Shown piece after piece: positions 14,290 to 25,900 of a DNA stretch of 64,000 nucleotides (the stretch's first letter is position 1; every line of letters starts with the position of its first letter). Location: contig JAODTK010003555.1 in NCBI GenBank assembly GCA_026419785.1, positions 620,001 to 684,000 on the forward strand, read 5' to 3'. The notes under the pieces are model-generated. The model had not been told where the DNA came from. It searched no databases and was given only the letters and a program-made list of their open reading frames with translations. Position numbers and translations under genes: made by a program. The DNA is from Sclerodactyla briareus. Taxonomy: Eukaryota; Echinodermata; Holothuroidea; Dendrochirotida; Sclerodactylidae.

Positions 14290-14600
14290 TCGGTTTTTAT
14301 CAAAATGCGTTTTTTTAGAATTGGTGCCCCTCCGGCGGACGATCCTGCCCATCGTATCCTGTGGAACAGGATCCCGTGGCTTGGGGCCGACCACCGGGAC
14401 GTCCCGTGGCTCATGGCTGGCGCAGCTTCGGGGGTACATCAGGGAGGTCTGGGATGCGATGGGCCAGGCCCATGTCGGTCGCTGGCCCGGGCCAGGCGAA
14501 TAGGAGCGGCTGGTGGATCGATGCGACTGGGAGTTTTCCGGGCATGTACTCACCTGATTGAGTGTGAGTGAGTGAGTGAGTGATCGAGTCTTTGACCCCA
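14290..14600 (+). mobile_element. 3' end of a non-LTR retrotransposon with (GTGA)n tail
   Basis: GC-rich plus-strand segment. The frame reading G-S-W-L-A-Q-L-R-G-Y-I-R-E-V-W-D-A-M-G-Q, followed after shifts by A-R-A-R and E-R-L-V-D-R-C-D, resembles the C-terminal 'RP..RW.dq+...........A.dR..W+.l' tail of LINE reverse transcriptases. It ends in GTGAGTGAGTGAGTGAGTG at about 14563-14582, a simple-repeat tail typical of LINE 3' ends. Only the last 300 bases are present (5' truncation). Family not determined. Confidence 0.55.
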
Positions 14601-14839
14601 ATACCCGTGATGTTTGCCATGGATGCACTAAGAATATGGAACATATTGGGTGTTAATGTAAAGATCGGTTAAGATTAGAAATATCCTACAAACTCGTCAT
14701 TTAAATGCCATGTAGGATTACCAATGAATATTGATGTTTCCTTTAATCCGATGGTTATTGACTAACAATTATTTCCATTTAAATGCTAGGTACATCTACC
14801 CACCAGGTGTTTTTAGCTGCGGGAGAGCAGTCTACAAGT

Positions 14840-15600
14840 CAACATTCTCTCCGTCGTTCGTTCGTTCGTTCGTTACTTCGTCCCCGTCTGTTGGTTCACG
14901 TTCATTCATAACTTCTAAACTTACGTCCGATCAGCTTGAAAACTTGGTAGTGGATGGAGCTCGCTACTGGCTAGGCTGAGCCAAATGTATCGCTCATCGC
15001 CATAGTGGATTAGATTTTATTTAAATCCAATTAATTACCCCAATTTCCAACTTCCATTCAGCTCTCTGACTGTGAGAGTGGTTTGTTTACCTTACTCCTT
15101 TCCCCCCCCGAGCTAGTGAGTGTTTACCTATCTGTCAAGAAGGTCCCGATTTGCAGCCTAGTTGACAATAAAACCTATTGTCCAGGGGAAAATGATTTGT
15201 TCGTCTTCACATCTCGCCTAGATGTTTGGTTGGTGAGTCTCGCCCTAGATTGTTGGTTGGTGAGTCTCGCCCTAGATTGTTGGCTGTTGAGCCAGAAAGA
15301 GTTGTTTCACATGGGGGAGTTTTGTTGCATTCAATATAGCTAATATACATGACTAGGAATTATTCAGTTGGGTACTTTGGGATGGGGCAATGATATCCTA
15401 AAGATCCATAGGCCAACGTGGTTAGACATGGTCCTAGCCATTCCATGGTGATGACAGATGTCAGTAATGTGGATTGAATGTGGACAAACAATAAATGTGG
15501 ATTGGTGAAGAACATACAGTGTATTCGCCACAGGAATTTCGCCGTCCGCAGCTATCAAGACGTTTCGACTTGCGCTTGTTTGTAAATAAAGGAATATTTC
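14840..15600 (-). repeat. Dispersed repeat R1, right part, inverted
   Basis: Inverted relative to 58560-59220. Starts with CGTTCGTTCGTTCGTT at about 14858 and ends at CGACTTGCGCTTG. Contains an internal short duplication, GGTTGGTGAGTCTCGCCCTA twice at about 15229-15275. The outer 20-30 bases are a tetranucleotide-like GTTC run in both copies. Confidence 0.65.
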
Positions 15601-15786
15601 CGTGTTGCTAACGAATATTTCAATTGGAAATATAGGAAGACTTGGATGGATTTTAGTCCCTTTTGCACAAGTTCTTCATTCAGATGAAATAGACTATGTT
15701 CACAATTTTTCTGATTTTAGTTTATTTGTTTACTTAACCATGTAAATTGAAGACATTCTTTGTAAATTGCTTTTCATTTGGTCCAA

Positions 15787-15916
15787 ACTTACCTTTATAG
15801 GTGTGTGTGCGTGCGTGTGTAATTGTGTGTGTGATTGTATATGTGTGCATGTGCGCGCGAGACCGTGTGCGTGTGTATGTGTGTGCGTGCGTGTGCGTGT
15901 GCGTGCGTGTATGTCT

Positions 15917-15961
<45 letters not shown>

Positions 15962-15965
15962 AGAC
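15787..15965 (+). repeat. (TG)n / (TA)n microsatellite
   Basis: GTGTGTGCGTGCGTGTG mixtures, a TATATATATATATATATA core at about 15917-15936, then a pure (GT) run. Produces a spurious Cys/Val-rich frame. Confidence 0.9.
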
Positions 15966-18900
15966 GCGTGTGTATGAGCGGCGTATCTTGTGGGCCGTCA
16001 GGTACCGTTAAACATCAATATGGAATTGATGGCTGCTTTACCTGGGTACATATGTAACCGAGTTGTGACTGAAACTATTCGGTCATTGTTTATGGCAAAT
16101 GTCATGATAGTTCGTACACCATTAGTCGAAAAACACACGTAGGTCATTGAATTTCCTTACAATGCCAAATATACATGGAAGCGCTTGATCTGAAGACGGA
16201 ACCATTAATGAAGCTCGAACATGGCATGTACCTTCACATTTAGTCAGAAACGTTGACATATCTTATAAAGTGAACAGGGGTAGTTGATAAAACCAAATAA
16301 CCTGACAATGGAAGCTCATACTTGGCATATACCTTTATCACACTGATCACATAGGTTAGGATTACTCGATAGAAGAAAACTTCAACTCATTTAGGATGAC
16401 TGTTGATCACATTTAAGTCTAAAGTGTAACAGAGACCCGACGCGGAAGGTCGGGTGCGGGCATTTGATGCAATATATAAGAGCAATAATTGAGCCCACTC
16501 TTGCCATGTATCTATTCATACTTCTTTTTATTTTAATTCGAACGAAGGTCAACAAAGGTAATTCAAGGTGGATACAATTTAAAAAAAAAAAGACTGGATA
16601 TGAAATCTTGAAATGAGCGTCAACATGTTGACGTGACAGTGGGGTGCATGGCTCATTAGATCAAGTCAAGGTCCAGTATAAAGTCTTTTTTGGCACCTGA
16701 ATGTGCGAGTGTTCATACGAAGACGACGACTTGCAAGTTGCTCACCCCTCGATCTCCCCTACTTCAGGTTCTCATCTTGAGCGCGCCCAATTACAGGCAC
16801 TGTTTTCAAAGTTTTGGGTATGACGCACCGACCGGGATACGAATTCGTACTCCCAGGTGGTAAACCGATGCTGTATACCTACTGTGCTAACTACGCGTCG
16901 GAGTAGCATGGACCCATAAACATCGAAGCAAGCCGGATTTGAATCTAGAAGTTTAATATTTATGTTGGGTGCTACATCTAAATGAAAATCTAACATGTGT
17001 GCGATCGGATCGTGGAGCTGATATGTCAACTGGAGAGACAATTACAGGCAAATACATGTAATATTCGAAGAGAAAATGACCTGTGTGAGCTACACCGACA
17101 CCCCGCGATAGCATTTGGATGGTCTCATTGTATCAGCAATAGACAGTTTGTGTTAGTCTATGTGAAAAGTGCGAGTTGAGGTGCATGTTAATATCAACGC
17201 AAGAAGTGCAATCACCTTCCAACACGTGGTGTCTCAACACCACCACCCGTTCATAGCCTAGTATATAAGTGGGACTCCAGACACGTGAAGACGTTGTACA
17301 TGCATTGCCACAATTTGCGCAAGATATAGTACACATTAACAAACACTTGACTGATTGTCCATTACTCTAATACCAGTGTCAATTCAGTATATGAGCGTTA
17401 TCCTGGATTGTCGGGGCTGTGATTAGTGGATGTAAATATTATGGACCTAACTCTGACTCGCTGAAAGTCGAGAGAACGTAGGCCTATACAACATTCGTTG
17501 ACAGGAGAGGGCTTTCCACGGTTATATTAGCTGTTCAGGGCGAAGGTCTCTGGTATTGATTTCTTGGGGGTGTGTAAACAGATCAGCAGTCGTTATCTGA
17601 TCTCGGCGGTTGTCAATTTTATCGTACCATTAGATAATTACCCATCACGACTAAATTGGAAAGATGCATATAATATGATTGACAATCGAAAGCTAAACCT
17701 CCATAAACATATAAGAGTGATTGTCCCACGAACCGGGGTTAAACGATCATTGTTGTTGACTTGGGCCAACAACACACTGACTAACAGACTTCCTAACACA
17801 CATTTTTCATTCAGAAATCGCAAACGGAGACGAGTTCGATAAGCGAGCATTTTGCAATATGTGTAAAAGTAGCTAACAATTCATATGAAGATAAAATTCT
17901 TCATAAAGTCGCTTTATTTCTTTTAAATTATCCGAACCATCATGGTATGTATATATAGGGTTTAAGCTAATCGGTCTTCTAATCACAGACCCGTACCCTA
18001 AATTTGTATGAATGTAGTGAATTAGGACGCTAATTACACGCCAGAGACCTTGAACGCATTCGCACCCTGAGTTATTCATGACGTCCGCCACAAAACAACA
18101 CCAATTAATAGGTGTAAATATAGTCGGTTTCCAATATGTAGATATAAACAACTAAGGAGTTATCCATCGCAGTTTTGTTAGATCAACACACGGCACGCTA
18201 CTGATACATTCGGAGAATCTGGTGTGAACTTTTCCAGATCAAGCGTTGCAGGAACAATTTTGGGGGTAAGTTTTGGCTCGATATTACTGCTGTGAAATGC
18301 GTTTTGTTCCACCATTTGCGGGCGGACCACCCCCCCCCCTAAAACTTACCTAAATATTGATGATTGTGTTATTTCTAATTGTCTAAGGAGATTCATTTTT
18401 GCCTGGCAAAATATAACGATTCTGCCGTCTCATCGTCTTAATCACCTACAATAAATGATGGTTGTGTTGTCACCTGATAGCCTATACACATGATAGGCTA
18501 CTCATAATAATTTCATTTACATGCAAACTAACTGCCAACAAACTTCAATGAGTTTGCAGGTTTACTGAATCGAGGTTTTCTCAAAACCCTTCCTGACCTC
18601 TCTGATGTTCACCCAAAATGCTGACGAATTCGTCGCCATTGCACCATTTTATCGATATAATATAAGACTCATTACACTTACTTATTTGAACGGTGACACA
18701 GATAGTACGTCAAACTAATTGATTCACTAAATTCACACATGCTTATAAATTGACTGGTAAATATATGAATATAATAACAAAGTTTGATTATGTAAACCGA
18801 GCCATTCCGAATACTCTGTTCCAATACACGATTATAAGGCCTCACAAGAGTTGAGAAAGCCAAAAGCCAACTTCTTGGCGTAAAAATCAGAATCGGAATA

Positions 18901-19766
18901 TTTTTGCTGTGGAATGATACATCCAAGTTTGCGAAACAAGATGTTGTACAGCTTCTCAGTTTCAATTGGATTACGAATTATCACAGTATTCTGTTAGAAG
19001 CTCCACAAGGATAGTACTATTCCGGGTTAGGGACAGGCCGCTAAGAGTAACAGGGTTGTATCCTCTTTTGAAGCCCACACAAAGTGTGAAAATAATCACT
19101 CATACCGAAAGATTGCTCTGCGAGAAAAGGTGGTTCCAGAAAGTTAATAGCCTAGATAACTATGTCGCATCGTCCTGAATTATGACGTATAATCCTTTTT
19201 AGTTTTTATTTTAAGTTCATTCCATCATTTCCGACACATATCGACTTGGGCATGAAAACCCAACATATCATTTTCCGCAATTCGACCACGAGAATAGCTC
19301 TCAAAATAGGTTGAACACAAACCAACCAATAAATAGCAATAAAAATACGAGGTACATGCTGAAAATAGATCTACTTACACCAGACTTAAGAAAATCGTTC
19401 CATACCCTAAAATGTATGCTTTCGATAACTTCATAAAACTGTGCAGCGTTGATCACCTGAGAATGAGTTGTGTTACTCGAATAATACTTTCTGGGGGAAC
19501 TCGCCGTATGAGAAACGATTGAGGCCATCTCTGTCTGACTCCGGGAGTTGAACTTAAATTTCCTGTTTTGGGTTATTATGGTATTTCATCCGATCACCTC
19601 CACGTCTGTAGTCTTCGAAATCATTTTCACAACTCGCTGTATAAATTGTTAGCATCTGTAACAAAAAGAAAAAAAAAAATTAAGGCATGAGAGTTTTAAC
19701 TGCCCCAACACAAATGACGGTGCCTCTCTGGTTTCCGCAATCTCGCTGTCTATTCCCTGAACTGAC
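15966..19766. other. Intergenic, upstream of OATP exon 1
   Basis: Apart from the SINE at 16765-16915 and an inverted GGGGGTAAGTTTT / AAAACTTACC pair at 18260-18355, no feature is recognised. A promoter for the OATP gene may be here or further upstream; no convincing TATA or initiator could be picked. Confidence 0.4.
16765..16915 (-). mobile_element. tRNA-derived SINE on minus strand (copy E)
   Basis: The reverse complement gives GCGTAGTTAGCACAGTAGGT (A-box region) and GAATTCGTATCCCGGTCGG (B-box region), followed by GTCATACCCAAAACTTTGAA and GTGCCTGTAATTGG. The junction CATACCnAAAACTTTnAAAA..GCCTG is shared with the plus-strand SINE copies. Diverged. Confidence 0.55.
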
Positions 19767-19993
19767 ATGGAGGAAACATTGCCTAAAGACGAATCAACCC
19801 AAAGATAGGGGCTTCGCCTAACGATGGCTCGTGGGGGAGTTCCGAGGAAGTAAAGACCAACGATATCACACCACAAGAACGCTCAGATGAGTTTGAGGAG
19901 GTCACCTTCGTCCCTAGATCAGAGAGGAGGCGCCGAGAAGATGATGAGGATCTTCGCTGCGGTTGGTTCGGATTCAGGCCGAGATTTCTGCAG
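19767..19993 (+). CDS. SLCO: OATP exon 1: cytosolic N-terminus up to TM1
   Basis: Starts at ATG 19767 (M-E-E-T-L-P-K-D-E-S), shifts frame near 19795-19810, then reads an acidic/basic stretch (S-S-E-E-V-K-T-N-D, E-F-E-E-V, R-S-E-R-R-R-R-E-D-D-E-D) into L-R-C-G-W-F-G-F-R-P-R-F-L-Q. The CG-(F/W)-x-xF-x-P-x-x-LQ box just before TM1 is typical of OATPs. The donor is CAG|GTCGTG, a weak GT site. It was chosen because joining phase 0 to the exon at 24191 gives the family's normal spacing of about 19 residues from LQ to the end of TM1. The start Met is the first in frame and is not otherwise proven. Confidence 0.82.
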
Positions 19994-22900
19994 GTCGTGT
20001 TTTACCTTCATCCAATTGGATGGCTGGACTGCAAGGGCGGCGATTGTGTTGGCGGTTTGGGGGTGGGGACGGACAGATGAATACCAGCTAATGGACGCCA
20101 CCACAGGTTGGCGCTAGCGTACAAGATTTCTTTGTTGAACGACCCCCTAGATTGCAGAAACGGCACTTCCTCGTGACTTATTGGACATCAGCAGCATTCC
20201 CAACATTGATAACATTTTTTTATTTCATGAAAGGTTCTCCAAAAACTTATCGTCTTAGGGATCATTTCAAGGTTTTGCGTTGGGTGCTGTTGACATCTGA
20301 AATACGATACAAGTGAGGTTTTCTCATTAATCGGATCAATCCCAATGGACATGCACCCACCACGTACTTTCGCGCGAAGCGTGAGATTTTGCCGCAGGAT
20401 CCAATTTGACCACGAATCGACATTGCACTGACCCCCTTCTTCCTATCACTACGACCGTGCAGGCCTGAGCTTTTTACTTAGAGATTACGGCCCCCGTTTT
20501 TATCTTCTTTGCGGACCACAGGCGCATGGGAGGAACATTCCTACTTGGAGCCAGAACTTTTGGCCAAATGATATAAGGCCAGAATAGAACCGCAACTGCG
20601 CGCGACGCGCGCGCCAAATGTTACACTTTTGGACATCCATCCTAAAGACAGGCAATCATTGGATATAAACTTGTCTTCACCAAAATTTTAATCATGTCTT
20701 TGCCCGAATTCGTGGCGTTCCCTGCGGCCGATCTGCGATGGCATTTTATGGGTTTCCACCCGCACCGTGTCCTGCCCCCTTAGTTATGTTCACCGTGCAC
20801 GCAACCAAGTTTCAAAAAAGGGTCGCACCCATAATTGATTGCCGAATACCATTTTTGCCAAAACACATCACAGGTCCGCCAGGGTGGTAGACCTTTGCCC
20901 TGTCGCCCCATATTCTTTTCTTCGGGAGACAACAAAGTTTACACTTTGGGGTCATTCCATCAACATTCAGCCTATTTGTATTTGGACTCACTTCTTGACA
21001 GCCTTTCCTTCACTTGAAATTTTAATCATGTCTTTCTGACACGCACTTTCCCTGGCTTCGTTCCCTGGCTGCATTTTCGATGCCGCACCTGTTCCCCCCC
21101 CATAGTGAATAGGGATTGGAGGAGAACCTTCTTTCATTGATAATAAGACCAACCCAGAGAAAATTTCAGGCCTTTTTTGTTAAGGACTCATATGTCTGCA
21201 GAAGGCACGTCATGTCTGAACGCTAAAACCAGCCACATGGTCCTCCCACCCCGCGCAGGCGGCGAAAATTCGAAAATGAAGCAGCAGCAGTCTCTCTCTC
21301 AATTAATCATTTAGGTCATCATGCATTTGTTTAAACTGGTTGCTGTTGGATATGTCGATGCAAGTGTCACAAAATAGCAGTAGGGCTCAAATATTGGGTG
21401 AGGGGGGGACAAAATGCAATGCGTCCCCCCCACCCCAAATATTGGGGGGGACGCCGTTCCCCCGTCCCCCCCATAGATCGCCGCCCTTGGCTGACTGCCT
21501 GGATTCCTGGGAGGGGCATGGGCGTCCACAGTTGGGGGACGGGGGGCATGTTCCCCCCCCCACTTTCAAAAGTTTGGGGGGATATAATAGCGTTTGTCCC
21601 CCCACTTTTCCGGATCCGGACCGTAATACAAAATCCTAGGAGGCACATGCCACAGGTCCACTAATCCATGTGCGGACCCCATGTGAAGATCTTGACCCGA
21701 CTGGGGCCGAATTGGAAGGATTACCCTTTCATACCGTAGTTCTCGAATTTTAAATCGGAATAATCAAAAGTTGCATCATTTTTCGCTGTTTGGCGCGCAA
21801 TGGCGTTTCTCTCTTTTCTCTCCCAGGCTTTTGTATGCGAAATATGCGATGTAATGCTCGAAAATTTCGTTCACTCGAATTAATTCAGAAGCCTTGGGGG
21901 CAGACTCCTGCCCCCCCCCCTCAATTTTTCTGAGATGAAAAATTCGGGGGCGAGAATTCGGTGGGGTAAAATGTGGGGGAGGAAAAGGAAGCAAAGTGAA
22001 GGGGGGGGAACGAATACTGGATTTTCTGGGGGCAGTCTTTTTTCGATAATGCCCGTAAACAGCAATTTTTTTTTCGTGCGGCTCGCCGCGCCGGTAGTTT
22101 CCAGTGTCCGACTTGTCAAATTCGGGTCAAATTTTCTGCTCCCAAATTGGAGTGGTCCGTACGCCTATAGCGCTTTTTTCCTTTCGATCCCACAGAGACC
22201 GTTCGGTAGACCCCTGAATCCCCGCAAACAAAGCAAGAGTAGAAGAGGTAATAAAGAAAAATACCATTTGTGATACTCGGTAAATCATCTAGTATGCCAA
22301 TGACAACTTTTTTTGTCTGTCTTTTAACTCAAATCACACATGTAGATTGGGTGCTATTGAGCCTGGCATTGCCGTTTCCGTCGATCTGGAAGTCTGAAAA
22401 ATCTGAAATTTTTCCATTGTACGATCCCCGCAAACCGATGGTGGCGCTCCGCTTAGCTGGTAATTTTTCATCGATGTGTCCCCCCACTGGGAGGGGGGGG
22501 GGGGCTTGATGAGTAGCAAGAAAAGTTATCCAATGCTTCTTCTAAAATAAATTATTTCGAAGACGAATTTAAGAGGGGAAGTAGAGCTGACTTTAGCTCA
22601 CAAGGGATCGCGTTCCACAGACTTAGCACCAGCAACGAACACGAAAAATAACTCCTCAGAAATTTACAACACGTGTCAGACAAAAACAGAAATATGAATG
22701 GCGAGACGAGCTTGAGTGGCAGAAAAGTTATCCAAATGGTTCTCCGAAATAAATCATCTTCGAAGACGATTTGAAAAAGGGGAAAGTAGGGCGAGCTTGT
22801 ATCTCACGAGGGAGCGCGTTCCACAGACTAGCACAAGCACGAAAAACGATTTTTAGACCGTTTGTTGTGGGTGGGCAGATTGGGGCAACATAGCAGGTAT

Positions 22901-25900
22901 AGGAGGAAATGGTCCCGATATTATAGGTAGAGGTACACATGGAAAATAAGTTGTGAGATATTCAGGGCTTGCTGACAAGCGTAACCACCTGACCACTGGG
23001 GGTCAGAGGGCGAATTAGTGTTGCTACTTTAGTCGCCTTTTTGGAGTGCATCGGGACACGTCTCTCTTACCGATGCCAAAAATGAGAGTAAACGAAGGGG
23101 GATCGCGTTGCCTGACACTGTTAAAATTGTAACTAAAATGCTACTTTACCCCAAAAAGGGCGACAACTATGCTGTCCCCACCCAATGGTGTAAACTGATT
23201 TTTACTCCATCCAGGGTAACTGCGTGACGCAGAGCATTGTTGCCCCTCATCCAGCCCAGTGGGGGATCTTCATTTCACACTCCTTAGGGGAACATTAACA
23301 TTTCCTCGGAGGGGGGGGGGATCTTAACCATCCAGGAAGTAATTTAAACCCAAATATTCTAGTCCCAGAAATACTGAGGCTTTACCTCTTGCAGAAATAG
23401 CTGGGACAAACTCTGGGAACTTGCTCTACATAGTCTGTTTCCTTGCTGGCCCCCTGGCCCCCCTATTCTGTTGCGTGACTCGCGCGGTTCGTCGAATAGG
23501 GGGAGCGGGGGTTTGTCCCAGCTACTTTTTGCAATGATTGTAACTTTCTTTGCAATGTTGTAATCTACCACCCTTCCTTCTCCTCCCGTGTTGTAGCTCT
23601 TGTATTGAACAGTTTAGCCCATACCTTCGTCACTCCCTGCAAATGGGAAATAATATAGTCTCGGGTATGGCTATGCCCCCAAATGCCACAGAAAGTTAAC
23701 ACACTAATCAATAAGATTCAGGGAAACAGAGTTAAGGTAACATTCTGGCACCGATTGAGAATGGGCATCACATTCTAGCAACACAATAATACATTAATAA
23801 GCTGGCACAACCTTCTCACAAGAAATTATGTGGCGCTGGGGTATCAATAGAACAGGAAAATGTGCGTGGAACCCCATATGTAGGGTAAATTGCTATTTCT
23901 TGACATCTCACTCACACGTGTACCCCAACCTTATATCGAGCACTAGCCCTAAGGAATTGTGTCTTGTCTACTTTTAATGACATAACAGGTAAATGGTATA
24001 TAGAAGGGGGGACAAAAATGGGAAGGTGGGACAGTTTCAACATTCTGACACTCCACTCATACTTGTGTCCCATCCTCATATCTCATATTTATATTCTAAT
24101 ATCGCAGTTATGTGTCTTCTCAGAACCTCGGCTATTTTCATTCCAATCTGGTTTCTAAAACCTTCGCCCTGTTGTTCCCCTTCATTGTAGTGTTTCAACA
24201 GATCGGCTGGTTTCCTGGGGGTGATCCTGGGTTTCAGTATCGCGCAAAGCACCACGGTAAACGGCCTCGTGTATATCGTCACAACGGACACTTGAGCGAC
24301 GTTTTAACCTGACCAGCGCCCGCAGTGGGTCCATCTCGAGCATGTACGATCTAAGTGTGTTACTGATCATAGTCTTCGTTACATACTTCGGCGAGAGGGC
24401 GCACAAGCCCATTTGGCTGGGGAGGGGAGCTTTCATATTCGGCCTGGGGTATTCCTCTTCCAGATACCTCACTTCCTGACCGAGTTACGACACGTACGGG
24501 GTGAGTAAACTCCAGTTATACCGATCGGCGGGCTGTAGCGTTCCTCTGAACAAGGATTCCTCTTCTCAACGGTGACCCCAATCCCTAATTCCTGACCCCT
24601 ATATCTGACAAAGAAAAACAATCAGACATACGAGCAGCCAGTCGGGAAATACCTCGTTGGAGGATGGCTCTAGCTGCTCAGAGGTAGTGTGATGAAGATG
24701 AGAAGAGTTCTCTGCCAGAGTCAGCTGTTCTACGGAAGTGATTGCCTCGTGCTTTTTTAAGAATTTGTTTTTATTATTGGGTTCTCCTATCGGAATCGGT
24801 ACCGCTCCCGATACTCTAGGAACTACGCAGACAAATACCACCGGTACCGGTACGATCCCTCCCGATATTTAGAGGTAGAGAGTAAGTGGTTCCAATAGTT
24901 GATCACTCACTCCTATGTGTCAGGAAGAGGCAGTGTCGTTAGGTATCCAAAGGCGAAAGGTGACAGTGACGTAAAACTAATTACACAATCACACGTCATC
25001 CCTTAATATGTCCGAATGGGAAAAAATGCTTGGGCCTATTGCACTGTCACACACTGACGACATACCATAGTCTATATAGAAATGCACTGAGACAGTTTTA
25101 CGTCATGACGTCACGCAAGTGTCGCCGTCGCTTCCCGCCTGTGGTTACCTAACGATAATGCCACTTGACGTTCAATGTTTTTTACTGTCCCCAGCTACAA
25201 GGGGAATATATGATCATTCCAAATATCTCCAGTTAAAAAAATATCAGTCTATGCTTTTCGTATTTGACCTCTTGAAGGGGCATGATTAGAATATAGTGAA
25301 TCTCAATATCTTGCCGAAATTGACTCAACTTTCAGCGAGTACTGATATCTAAAACGTTCTGATTACGTTGCCTAAAAACGACGATAGAGGGGGTATTTTA
25401 CAATTTGAAGAGAGTGTATCGCTTAACCTTATCATTCAATCAATACCTGTCACCTCTTCTCTCTTATCAAACTGACAGCTTGAGCCAGATTTGACCTTGG
25501 GCGGTCTCAAACAAATTCCTATTGGCAGGCTATATGAAAACAACCGAGCGACCCACAGGCAAACCATAGGTTCGTGGGGTAAGCTGAAGGTTAAACCAGG
25601 TGGTTGCAATTTGCCACTGAAACCATAATCCGTGTCCAAAATCAGTGTCAACAGTGATATTGAACCTCCTTTTTTTCTTCAAATATCATTTTCAAAATAC
25701 CATTTTCAAAGCGCTCCACTTATTGAGCCACTCTAAACCACCATCGTTATCACATTTCGAGTGGTTCGGAAGTGAGGGTAAATAGTGTTTAGAAATTCTC
25801 CCCCGTACTCTCGCTCTTGGTGCCCCCCCCCCTGCAGTCAGCGAATGAAGAGTTGACCGCACGTCACCCGTCCACCGGAGATGTGAATGCCCCGGAAGGG

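Noticed and set aside
14200..14644. Long overlapping frames on both strands, up to 142 codons
   Set aside because: A GC-rich segment; only the plus-strand LINE C-terminus reading has recognisable motifs, the others follow from composition.
15767..16057. Plus-strand Cys/Val-rich frame
   Set aside because: Translation of the TG/TA microsatellite.
21311..21664. Several Pro/Gly-rich frames on both strands
   Set aside because: Caused by alternating G and C homopolymers; no domain, and all six frames are similarly open.
24182..24472. 96-codon minus-strand frame
   Set aside because: It is the antisense shadow of OATP exon 2, whose plus-strand reading matches the family.
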